From the NCBI RefSeq assembly GCF_905475345.1, contig NC_066586.1, forward strand, positions 10,735,400 to 10,799,399: a DNA stretch of 64,000 bases. Direction: 5' to 3'. Below, piece after piece: positions 14,665-25,965 of this stretch. The notes below the pieces were generated by a model. That model searched no databases. It was not told the origin of the DNA and worked only from the letters and a program-made list of their open reading frames with translations. Source of the stretch: Vespula vulgaris. Taxonomy: Eukaryota; Arthropoda; Insecta; Hymenoptera; Vespidae. The translations under genes and the position numbers were made by a program. Position 1 is the first letter of the stretch. Every line of letters begins with the position of its first letter.

Positions 14665-15663
14665 AGTGACTATCCCAGAGGGTAACTATGATATAAATTA
14701 TTATTCAAAATAATGATAAATTGTTTATTCTTAAAAAATAAAAGATTATTTAATATTTTGAAATATTATATAAGCGATATTGATCATAATTTTTATTTTT
14801 TCGTATTAGAAGACTTACTGAAGGTAGGTAAAAGAGATCTCTACCCTAAGCAATCCCATCGACGGTTTTCCTTCGACATTCGTACTCAAGACGTTTTTAC
14901 TCGTAGCAGCGCCGCGAAATTCTTACGGCAAGCGTATAAAATATCGCATGAATAGAAGTTCCATTCCACCCCCAATTATCTCGGCTGAACTTTCCCGACA
15001 ACTCCCAAGAGGGTTGAAACGAATCAGAACTTCTCGAGAAACTTTAAAAATCGTTATTTTGCTGAGGTAGCGGTATCTTCGGCGAATCGTCTATATATTC
15101 TTTAGCTATTCACGGATTTAATCGCACAGAACTGTGTGAAAAAAACGAGAGATAATACAAAAAGCAAGTAGAAAAATTTATCATAAATAACAATACATTT
15201 ATAGAAATAAAACTGCATATTTTATTTTAACTAGAATTAATATCATTGTACTCTAAAACGGATTAAAAGAGATGAAAGGAATCATTAACGAATGTGTTAA
15301 AGTATGAATGCGTTGGTGATAAAGTCGAAAATTATCTGCTTCGTTGCTCGTCACCGGGTTTGGCTTACGTAGACATTTATACGAGTAATAACAATATCCC
15401 ACGTGCTGAATGATCGATAAAAAAAGAACAAGTCTGACAAAGTGAAACGTCAGCGGTTTGTCGTTACAATCGTTTCGCTTTACGTTCCCTGGCAAACCTA
15501 TCTTTTTTACGTCTCTTTTACAATTTTATAGCTAAACTTTTATCAAAGAACGCTACTATCTAATTCGCGAAAAATCGCACGAACGAATCGGCACGAAGTT
15601 CCATAAAGAAAGAAAACAAAGGAAGAGTCCCGATAAGTCGGAACTTATAAAATGCATATAAGA

Positions 15664-15689
15664 AGAGAGAGAGAGAGAGAGAGAGAGAC

Positions 15690-15722
<33 letters not shown>
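15664..15722. repeat. (GA)n microsatellite
   Basis: About 58 bases of GA with one GACG interruption, 130 bases beyond the donor of the eh1-motif exon, i.e. inside its downstream intron. Confidence 0.9.
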
Positions 15723-15853
15723 TCGATAGTTCTCCCCTTTTATACAACTATTTTTATCCGGCTACAATCTCTCGCTAGATAATTATATTTCAATCTTGCC
15801 GTTCGACGCGACGAAATTGAAAGTCCATCGGTTATATTCATTTATTCGCTTAC

Positions 15854-16024
15854 CTTTTTCGGTGTAGGATGCAAAACGGTGATTGGCACTTGGCGAGGAG
15901 TAGAAATCGGCAGTGACCGAGTTGGTTCTTTCGTTGAAAATTGCGATGGCTTTGTTTCTCTACTGGATGGCAATTCGAGAAGATGTTGTATCGAATGGTT
16001 CTTTCTGGTCTTCTTCGACGCCAT
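15854..16024 (-). CDS. Orphan coding exon with eh1-like motif, possible N-terminus of a transcription factor
   Basis: Read on the minus strand, a long T tract ends in AATAG and is followed at once by GATGGCG. From that ATG (16024) 57 codons run to AAAAAG and a consensus donor GTAAGC (15853-15848), leaving phase 0. The peptide is basic at the start (MASKKTRKN), then HSIQHLLEL, then a Ser/Thr/Pro-rich stretch ending HPTPKK. HSIQHLLEL fits the engrailed-homology-1 (Groucho-binding) pattern seen near the N-terminus of many homeobox, Pax, T-box and Fox proteins. No homeodomain or other DNA-binding exon was found on the minus strand between here and the left edge, so the rest of the gene probably lies outside. 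The splice signals and codon content argue for a real exon; the gene identity is not recognised. Confidence 0.55.
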
Positions 16025-17072
16025 CCTATTAAAAAAAAAACAAAAGATAAAGAAATAAAAAAAAATACATAATGATTTTACAATATATATAAAATAAATA
16101 CTTAGACGATGTCCTGACATAAAACTTATAGACGAAGATAAACATTTACATAACATTAAAAAAATCTTAATCTTAATCTATTAACAATTGTTAAGCTGCA
16201 AATAAACTTTAATAAACAGAAGCGATAAATCTTAATTCGGATGTCACACGTGCATAAACGGCTTTTCGTAGAAACATCGCAGCATTGGATATCGGTTGAA
16301 ACTTTCGCATTTAACTTTTCCGTCCTGTTGGGGAAACGACCAACAAAGCTCATCACTGGAAAGTTTTCCGAGACAAGGACGACCGAGCGAGGCGAGAGCG
16401 AGATGTAGCGTGGCGCGCGCCGCTAGGACCTAAGTATACCTACATACACGTCTACGAGCAAACCCTCGATATACCGGGTGTCCTACTATATACATTTCTA
16501 ACCGAAATAAAGAATTACTAAATAACGACTGACATACAATTATACGTACATAAATTCAATATTTGTACACAATATTTGTACACAAAAGTCTTTTGTTCAA
16601 ATTTACGAATGAATAATATAATATGAATGAATTACGAATAAATAATATTCGCTTAATGTATAACGTTACAACTACGCTGTAATAATTTCTTTTTCCATTT
16701 AATACGAAAGATAGAATGGAACATACAATTCCGATGAATAACAATATGAAAACAATGAAAGAAAATTTCAAAAAAATAAATATCTTCGATGTCAACGATA
16801 AATACATTTCTCCCTCGAAATATCGATCGTTCCATGTAAATCCATTCTTTCGAGTTTCAAGAAAAGAAATCTAAAAAATTGAAAGAAAAAATTGAAGAAT
16901 AACGTAAGATGTGTTCCGCACGAAAATCGGCTTCCCTACATGTAGGAATACTATATCGTAAAAGTGTCGGCGTTCATATGTATATGTACATGAGAGAAGA
17001 ATAGAAAAGGGAAGAGAAACGTGAAGGGATGAGTCGTGCGCCCAACATCCGAACATCGTTGGGGTAACTCAC

Positions 17073-17280
17073 CTCGAACAGTCGCTAAAGTTTCTCTCCT
17101 CCTTCGTGTTTACGCACGCGCCAAATCGTACAACACATACGTCCTGGCACGTGCATATTGTTCTACGCGCATGTCCATTCTCTAAGCTAGTGTGTGTATG
17201 TGTGTGTATTTGTATCCGTGTTCACACGAGGCCGACGAGATTACGACCGTGACCTTACCGACAGATTCGTGGACCGAGTA
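17073..17280 (-). other. Possible upstream untranslated exon ending in a strong donor
   Basis: On the minus strand the sequence GTTCGAG is followed by GTGAGTTAC, a near-consensus 5' splice site at 17072-17067. The acceptor of the eh1-motif exon lies about 1 kb downstream, so this could be its 5' untranslated exon. The outer limit at 17280 is a guess, and no promoter element was identified. Confidence 0.22.
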
Positions 17281-18544
17281 ATTCTAGGAAGAATTTCAAA
17301 TAGAACATCCTGAAAAAAAGAGAATGATCACGGTGAATTCAAATGATTCATCCAAAGTTTTTACGATATTTTTATACTTATCAACGAAGATAAACATTGA
17401 ATTTTACTTATTCTTTAATAAATTAACGATCGTTTGGCAAAACAGAGTTTTAATATACATAGATGGAAAATCAGAGATCCGATATCTCGATATACGTATA
17501 ATTCAACGATTCTATGAAAAAGGGCATTTCGAACTTTACGATCAATATTGATGTTAATTAACTAATCTATTCGTTCAAAAGAAAATTACGTGGAATGCAC
17601 AACGAATGAAATGTGTGGCAATTAGCTCTAAGCACTCGACTTGTCGCAGAGTGTATGCTGTTGGTTTTAATCAGACAGCTCGCTCGTTCGAAATGTATAA
17701 CATTTTGATGAGATCAAATCGAAGCGAACCGTTTCGATTGCGTTCTTGCTTCTCTTAAAATCGAATCAATGATTCATTTATTAAATCATTAAAAAAGTTA
17801 CAAAGAGTGCTGTTATTAACAATGAATTTCATTCTATGAGAGTGAAAATTTTGATTCCAAGCTTCGTTCGAATAACAAACGTATTACAGATTTCAACACT
17901 TTGACATTCATTTGTACTGTTTAAAATTAAATAGAAAAAATTACGAGACATGTAACATCATTTGAAATATAGATTTTTATATAACTCTTGAGATCATGCG
18001 GAATATCCCTTTAGCTTCGAAAGAATGACAGGAAGCATCGACGAGAATGCACATGCAGTACAATACCAAGAATCTACTTAAAGTATAAGAAGTACACTTT
18101 CAATCAAGCAAATCTATAACTCAGTCTACCGTGAAGTATGTACTCATTACGACACAATAATAGATTATTATGTTATACTTTTTCGCTTATTTGTGATATA
18201 CATTCATCCTTCACAAAGCTGATATAGAAATAGAACAAGGCCTATGAGTGAATGAAGAGATCGATTTGAACATTATGGTCCAGCGATGTTGTCGGAGTGA
18301 AAACGATCTCGTACTGTTCTATTCCGTCTGACTATATTTATCATAAAAATTTCTAACTTCGGGATAACGGCGTTTCCAATAATTAACTCGAGAACAGCTA
18401 ATTACAAGGACGAAAATATAGCAAACATTAATCCATAGCTACATATTCGCTCGTCGGATCGGTGATCAAATCTTTGCAAACTTTCAAAGTCTCGAATGAC
18501 TTGGAAGTAGAAAGATGAAAGAAAAAGAACGAAGATGGAGATAA

Positions 18545-18613
18545 AGGAGGAGGTGGAAGAGGTGAGGGGGCAGAGGAAGGGAGGAGGAGGAGGAGGAGGA
18601 GGAGGAGGAGAAG
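18545..18613. repeat. (GGA)n microsatellite
   Basis: Impure GGA/GGT start followed by about ten clean GGA units. Confidence 0.9.
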
Positions 18614-19004
18614 GCGAGCAGTACGTATTTCAGTCATCCGGGCAACTTTTGCAAGTTTAATGCCCGGGCGCTCGAGTAATTTAACACGACGAAATTAACT
18701 TTTCAGTTTTACCAAAGTTTCCTGGCAACTTAACCGCGCCTTTACCTCCTCCAAGCCCACCTCCCGTAGACTCGCTGCCTCCACAAACTCCTAGCACCCT
18801 CACCCTTCTCGTCTTTCACCTATACGAAGACTCGAGAGCAACTTTTAAAACGCTCCGTCGTGGTAACAACTGCGCGGCACAGCGCGGAGCGCTACCAAAC
18901 TATAATTCCACCCTTAAGACCCAGAGTTTACGACGTAAACTTTTCCGCTCGCGAGCAGTCGCGATGGGGTGATGTCGATACTTCGATTTCGATGGAAGAA
19001 AAAA

Positions 19005-19093
19005 GAAAAAAAATTGAGAAGGAGAGAGGGAGAGAGAGATAGAGAGAAAAGAATGAGAGAAAAATATAGAGAGAAAGAGAAAGAGAAAAAGAT
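19005..19093. repeat. Impure (GA)n tract
   Basis: Purine-rich GA/GAAA stretch with ATAG interruptions. Confidence 0.8.
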
Positions 19094-19427
19094 TTGTGCG
19101 TAAAAACAATCAAATTGCCGAAGCGATAGAAAAGTTTTGAAAGGTGACTCGTATCGATACTTGCGTCGAAGGAAACCCAACGAAAATGATTACTCGAATT
19201 TACCGACTTACATCCGCGATATCGAATAAAGTATTTCGTATCTATAAGCTTACAAACATAATTTATATAAATTTTCGAGGAGGTTTAGTGTATCCGCTCT
19301 TAAGAAATACGATAGCATCGATATCGAAGAGTAATGCAGCGTAATGTTGAAGATCTAACGACTTTACTTAAGTATGCAATCGGTACATTGATAGTACACT
19401 TCGCAATAACCGAAATACATATACGTA

Positions 19428-19496
19428 TACATATATATATATATATATACACATACACACACACACATATATATATAATATACATATACAGATATG
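19428..19496. repeat. (AT)n-(AC)n compound microsatellite
   Basis: Alternating purine-pyrimidine tract of AT, then ACAC, then AT again. Confidence 0.85.
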
Positions 19497-19755
19497 CCTC
19501 CGATAATATTCCTATTACTACGATACCGTCACAAACATTAACAAGAGCTCGATTTCTTCGCTGATTTATCAGCAATCGTATCGTTGACACGCGAACGATC
19601 GGTGAATTTCTAATTCGCCGTTACGGTTTATCGAATCGATATTCTATTAATCGTACGTCCGTAGCGTGACCGTAAAGTGTGCAAATCGAAACGAATACAT
19701 CAAATCGAGATTACTTTTATCTTTCTGGTATTTCTCCTCGCTCCTTTTGCCAACT

Positions 19756-19767
19756 CTTCTCTCTCTC

Positions 19768-19813
<46 letters not shown>

Positions 19814-19831
19814 TCTCGTTCTCTTTCTCGT

Positions 19832-19867
<36 letters not shown>

Positions 19868-19893
19868 AATCTCTCTCTCTCTCTCTCTCTCTG
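19756..19893. repeat. (CT)n microsatellite, longest dinucleotide tract
   Basis: About 138 bases of CT with few interruptions (CCCT, GTTCTC, CAAT). All three + frames stay open here, which gives false Ser/Leu open frames. Confidence 0.95.
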
Positions 19894-20340
19894 TCAGTAG
19901 CATGGTAAAGCGGCAAGAAGGGTCTCGGTCGATCGACTTTCGAGTTCCGATCCGATGACGGTAGCTTGGCAATATTTTTCCGACTAGTTTTGCGTAGCTA
20001 TTACACCCGCACGATTGACTTTCCGTTACTTCCAACTTTCCTCTTTCTTTTTCTCTTTTTCTTTCTTTTTCGAAGATCTCTTTTCGCCAAGAGTCAGCAA
20101 GACGATTGCCGAACGGATACGAAAACTCGAGATTCGCGGCTATTGCTCATTCCGAGATGTCAAGTCTTCCGGTAAACAAAGACTCTAATGACGAAAAAAG
20201 AAAATTCTTCTATTTGCATCGTTCGGAAAATTCGTGGTCGCAAGTCGAACAAATAAAAATGCACTGTTCTAGATTCGAACCGCGCCTCTTGCATGTCTTT
20301 CAAGATCGATTCGTATCCTAAAATCGTGTAACGAGAACAA

Positions 20341-20366
20341 AAGAGAAAGAGGAAGAAGGAGAGAAA

Positions 20367-20398
<32 letters not shown>
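20341..20398. repeat. (GA)n microsatellite
   Basis: GA/GAAG purine tract ending in about 26 bases of pure GA. Confidence 0.88.
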
Positions 20399-20401
<3 letters not shown>

Positions 20402-22525
20402 GTGGAGACAGAAACAAAGACAGAGACGAAGAGAAGCAAATCGAAAAACTTATGAAAAATTCTACAGAGCGAAAAGAGAAAATCGCTTCTCTATCGAACG
20501 TTTCTTTCTTTTTTTTTCTGAAATTTTACGTGAATAGACGAGCATGTTAGATAGAAGGAACATATCGAATACACACGAGTTTTCGAAGACATTTCCTGAG
20601 ATAAGGGCGTCCTGCTTGTTTTCTAGTTTACACTCCGAAAGAAAGTCTCTCGATTTCTCGTGAATCAGGCGCACACGTGCAAGAAGCTACATAGTCAAAG
20701 TTTCTCAAGGGACAAACTTCCAAACGACGTTTAACAGATATATGAAAGCCGAGCCTATCGAAATGAATTCGTAAAGAAATGTGTCGATCGAACAGTGCGA
20801 TTTCCACTTTGTTATTTTCGTGAATCGACAGAGTTCGATACTACTTTGATAAACATCATCCAAATTTAAGATCTCGAATGGATTCCGAGTATCAAGTCCG
20901 TCTTTCGTAAAAACTTTTCTATTCGATGTTTATCTAACTCGAATAGCAAAATAATATACCAAGATCGCATTAACGTCTGTTGAAAGAACCAATCCGCTTT
21001 TGCAAATCCGTGTAGATTTGTGGAGCAATATTTCTACGAATTGGATGTTGCAAAGTTTCTATCTATTCTTCTATCTAACAAAGATCGGCATTCTTCCCAC
21101 GTAACCTAGAAAACAGGAGAATTATATATATAAATATAGGTACACATACATACATGAGAAAAACTCGTTTCTATTGCAGAAAGCTTTAACGAAATGTAAT
21201 TGTTAATCAAATGAACATTTGCCTATCCTATTTAGAATAAGAGAGGTTTACTAATAGAGAGCATGAGCAATAAATGAACGGACCGCAATTAATCCAAATA
21301 CATAACGCGGTACGACCTCTTTCTGTTACTTTGAATTAGAAGCAGAGCCATCGAAATTCGTAGCACGTTTTACTCCATATGCGATGAGAAAACGTTGTCA
21401 TGCGACTCTATAATTGAAAGACCAAATAGTTAATTATATATACCTAATTAAAAATGATCATCTTCTCGTTAATCCTTTGAAGGAATCGTGATCAATGGTC
21501 AATGGACATGAATTAATATATGAACACATACGGATAAACATATAATTTGTAAAAATCGAATAAAAAATCCCGTCCATCTGCAGTCATAGACATCATAAAA
21601 TCAGGCAACTTACGCGACCTATGTACACACTTATCGTTCTCATAAGAAGACTTGGTAAAACTGCCTGTAAAATGAATACGAGAGAAAGAGCATTTTCTCG
21701 TGATAAAGAGCAACGGAATCGTCGGGTAAACTCGAGCCAGCAAGTATTCATACTTTTCATCGTGTACGTACGTATATACACACGTACCAGGAATAACGTC
21801 AGTACAATAGGAATTACATGTAGAAACGAGAGGGTTAAAACCAACCCTATTGAATTAGACAAGAAAGACGGGACCCGTGTCATGGAAACAGCTTTGTAGT
21901 TTTTAACATTTGAGCTTCTGAATGAAGACAAGGTTTAGATGCACTTAACGAGCTTCTTTTCTACGTTGCGCTTGGATTTTATTACGGATACGTCTCGCGA
22001 CATATTTTTCACAAGCCTCTGCAGTAATGAAAGAAAAAAGGAAAAAGAAAGAAATAAATAAAGGAAAGTAAAGGAGAGAGAGAGAGAAAGGAAAGGCTTC
22101 TGAAAGAAAGGCACAAAAGTGCAACGCCGAGGTCGACGCATGTTTTCCTGCACCCTTTTTTTCCACATTTTTCCCTCGGCACGTTGCGTTTTCGCGCGTA
22201 ACCAGAAAACGACAGAAGATGCGGCTGAGCCTTCGAGCAAGAGAAGATTAACTCTCATCTAATGAGTTCTTGTGAGACGCAATGAGAAAACAATTTGGAC
22301 TTTGTCGTTGACTTCAGTGAGGACCGCGAAGACAACTCTGACGAGAATGACGACGTCAACGGCTACGAAACGCACGCGCGTGGAATTGAGGTTGAAAGGC
22401 CTTGGACCACGCTTCGAAGGATTCCAAAAGCCTCCTGCTAACAGCCACTTGGCAGAATTCGAAGCACAATACCGGCAACGCGGAATTACAACGCGCAACC
22501 AGGACGATGACGGCCTAATTAGGCT

Positions 22526-22572
22526 CTCTCTCTCCCTCTCTCTCTCTTTCTCTCTCTCTCGCGCGCGCGCTT
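22526..22572. repeat. (CT)n-(CG)n compound tract
   Basis: CT run that ends in five CG dinucleotides, then GCTTATGCTCACGCTCAC. Confidence 0.88.
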
Positions 22573-23049
22573 ATGCTCACGCTCACGTTCGCTACGCGCG
22601 CCGACTCGAATTCCAAGTACTGTTAAACGAGGGATACAATAATACATCCTAAAATTTCCGAGTTGGGTACCGTGGCGATATTTCTACGAAACGCGTGTGA
22701 GTTCGAACGGCTGGAATAACTCCAACTAAACAACTTCCAAACGAGAAACTCCCATTCCTCCTGGCACCCTCGCGAGACTTTACACGAAACTTTGCTATCT
22801 TTGCTTGGATAACGTTGATACTCCTTATCTCGTAAAGTTATTAAAACGTAAACGAGCAAAATGGCATCCAATTAAGAGAATTCACAAGAACGAGCTTTAT
22901 AGTTTACCAGGCGCTTTTTTAAAAACCTTTATTTAACGTTGTTAGTGAGAGCCGATTATCCTCTCCGTAATGCATAATGATGGCTTTAAATACTCTGAGA
23001 AACTTCAAACTCGTTATTATTCTGCACGTCGTCGACGTCTACCTCATCC

Positions 23050-23063
23050 TTGTCGTCGTCGTC

Positions 23064-23121
<58 letters not shown>

Positions 23122-23135
23122 TCGTCGCCGTCGCA
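23050..23135. repeat. (GTC)n trinucleotide repeat
   Basis: Near-pure CGT/GTC repeat of about 85 bases, CpG-rich. Translates as poly-Arg or poly-Val on one strand; no coding context. Confidence 0.95.
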
Positions 23136-25083
23136 AGGATTACGGTGGCCGTTTTTTGATCATCCATCCGACTACATAAGCAGAAAACTTTTCATTGCCG
23201 TATGAAAGTTTCGAACATACAACGAACATACGATGTATTGGTAAGTTGTTTAATGGAAGGGGTTTGCGCACAGAGGATTAATCTCGCATTGAGCCTGCGC
23301 GCTGAGGAATCCCGATAATCAAAAGCGTTGATACTCTCACAACAAGCAAAGTTATATAGCCTATCCGCTAGACGATCAGCTGACCCGCATCGCTCTAACA
23401 TAAGATGCTCTCGCACGAGCATCGATTTAATTAGACATAAAATTTCGATCGTCCGGTGATCTTTAGGTTTAAAATTGCGCTTAAAAGTTTCTTCCTGTCA
23501 GACGGATTATTCATAACAAATATCTCTCAGATCGTTTCTTAATCGAATCTATCACATTGCAAAAAAGTGTATTTGGAGGAATTAGGAAAAGAACGAGTCC
23601 TTGCAAGAAAATATCATCTTCTGGTTGAAGAAACACTTTATAAAAAGCGCGTCACCGTAATTATATCAGTCATATTTACACAGCGTTATCCGGTACCGAT
23701 CCTCTCGTACACGACGTCGGTCAACAGAGATTAATTCCAGGTGCTTTCTTGACGCTACATCCCACTTTCGCTCGCTGACATCGCTCGTTACGGGAAAGCG
23801 TCTAAGATTCGAGTGATAAGAATAAAAGAAAACAAGAAGATAACAAAACAGAAGAAGTAAACACTTTGTTCATTCATACCTCAACGATGTTGTTAACGAG
23901 CTCGTAAAAAGAGCCGATGAGATTCGCGTTAAAAATCGTTTATCACATCCGCTCGCGTTTCTTATCGCTCGTAGTACGATCGATACGATCGCGAGTCATA
24001 TCACGACTATCATTTCTCGCGCGGCGCGCCAGCTCACTCATCCCACTGTGCGTGTCACCGGTGGGCACGCGACACGTTTACGTCGGCGGCACGCGTGCCG
24101 GTGTTACCGACGGAGCAAACTCGTTAGTAGGTTAGAATCCGCTGAAAAGGGAACCCCGTGAGAATGAGTACACAGACTACCAGCAAACGTTCCTTCCTTC
24201 TACCCTCCTTCGAGCGTACTCCCTCTACACCCGTGGCATCTCCCGCAGTTTCCAGGATCTCGCGAAAACTTTGCTCGAAAGCGGCAGGCGGCACGAGTCC
24301 GTGTAGCAAACCGATGGTGGTAGGGATGACAGATACCTATACGCTATCTCGACTTTCCGAAGAGAGCGAGAGCCAAAGAGAAAGACAGAGAAATAGGAGG
24401 GGATAGAAGGGGTTACCCCCACTTTCTCTTTTGTCCGCGTCTCTGTGTGTACCTACGCGTACGAACGCGGTAAATAAAAAAGTTTCAAGTCGCCGAGGAC
24501 TTTGGCGACGAGCAACGCGCAGGAACCAACATGGTGGCGCACTTCGCAAAACTTTCTCAGGATGCGTACGGTTTCGGACCGTTCTTGGATATTTATGTGC
24601 GCGAACACACGTATACACGCGTATTCGAGAAAGGCAAAAGTTCGAAGGAATATGCTGTTGCTCTTCCGCAAGAAATCGAATAATTCTTCGATGTATCTAC
24701 GTACATACATATACTTAAACGATACGTTCGCAAGTCCTATTTATTCTCAACGCGGGATATGAATTACGTAAAAGGGTAGGTACAAAAGCTACGAAACGTA
24801 AATATATTCACCCATCGGAATTAATTTGTCGATCGACCTATTCGAAGCAAAACGTGTCGATACCGAATAAAAAGGTAGTTCGCGCGCTCTCTCCCCATTT
24901 GATCGAAACTTTTAAACAATAGAGATACGTCAATCGCGATATAATCGAGCCGGTGATTTTTCGATTAACCTGTAAATCGAAATGATAAGCCAGCCGAATT
25001 TATATTCGATAGGCAAAATTATAAAATCCATCTTCGAGATATGATCTTTCGATCGCGCAGGAGGAAGACGACGAGTATGAAAT

Positions 25084-25114
25084 GTCAAGTAGTGGTGGTA
25101 ATAGCGGTAGTAGC

Positions 25115-25196
<82 letters not shown>

Positions 25197-25197
25197 C
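25084..25197. repeat. (AGT)n trinucleotide repeat
   Basis: About 114 bases of AGT/GTA repeat with one phase break near 25,162. The broken phase and reading-frame independence argue against a protein homopolymer. Confidence 0.95.
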
Positions 25198-25317
25198 ACA
25201 GTCGCGAGCGACACGTGGTCACCTGAGAACGTCGTTGAAAACGTCGGGACGTGTCCGTGACACGCACCGAGAAGGATAAAAAGATAAAAAAGACAAAGCC
25301 GTCGATTGATCCGGATG

Positions 25318-25354
25318 AACTAATCGTACGCACAATGTATACATACGATTAGTT
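25318..25354. repeat. Perfect 11 bp inverted repeat with 15-base loop
   Basis: AACTAATCGTA and TACGATTAGTT are exact reverse complements. It lies just right of the (AGT)n repeat. Confidence 0.6.
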
Positions 25355-25522
25355 TTTGTCTCATCTCGTAAGATCTTCGATCTAGTCGCGGAGGTAGCAG
25401 TACCTGGTCGCCTGCCGCCTGCCCTCGTGGGAGTCAGCTAAGGGAAATCAATATCTCACTAGGGGTAGAGAGAACACGAGAAAGAGAGAGGAGAATCGGC
25501 GAGAGTAGGAGGAGGCGCTCGA

Positions 25523-25567
25523 AGGTGGAGGTGGAGGTGGAGGTGGAGGTGGCGGTGGAGGCGGAGA
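25523..25567. repeat. (GGAGGT)n repeat
   Basis: Hexanucleotide GGAGGT repeated about six times in a CpG-rich stretch. Confidence 0.85.
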
Positions 25568-25817
25568 AGAGTCGCAGTCGACGCGCTCGTCGAACGCGAG
25601 CGCGCGGCCACCGCGTAGTGCCACGCGTGAACTCGTGCATCGCGGTGGTGACACGCGTAAACTCGTGCGCGAAGGATTTCCACCGACCTCCTACTCCTTC
25701 TCCTTTTCGATCTCGGGCCACGTTCGTTTCTCTCTCTCCTCTCACTTTCTCTCTCTCTTTTTCTCGTTTGACGCTCGTTATTACCGGCCGTCGCGCGCTC
25801 GGTCGGTCACACAAACT

Positions 25818-25965
25818 CTACCACCACCAGCATCGACATCACCACCGCGACCACTACCACCACCATCACCATCACCACCACCACCACCACCACCACCACC
25901 ACCGCCACCACCACCACCACCACCGCCACCACCACCACCACAACCACCACCACCAGCACATCCAC
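25818..25965. repeat. (CAC)n / CACCAT repeat
   Basis: About 148 bases of CAC with CAT and CGC variants. One frame gives a His-rich stretch, another Pro-rich. No splice or start context for a real protein was found. Confidence 0.9.

Larger units (their letters stand above)
1..15853. other. Gene-free, CpG-rich stretch, probably intron or regulatory DNA
   Basis: No open frame here has splice context, domain content or length to support a gene; longer ones are low-complexity or shadows of GA/CT tracts. If the eh1-motif exon at 15.9 kb is real, this is its downstream intron. Microsatellite-free patches with homeodomain-like cores exist, for example 5,520-5,690 (TAATTA, ATGCAAAT) and 2,640-2,850 (CACGTG). 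Confidence 0.6.
16026..25080. other. Gene-free stretch with microsatellites
   Basis: Apart from the possible untranslated exon near 17.1 kb, nothing codes convincingly. Open frames at 22.3-22.6 and 24.1-24.7 kb overlap on both strands and have no start or splice context. Confidence 0.55.

Noticed and set aside
20265..20295. tRNA T-loop-like GGTTCGAATC on the minus strand
   Set aside because: The flanking bases do not form a five-pair T stem, and no acceptor, D or anticodon arms were found.
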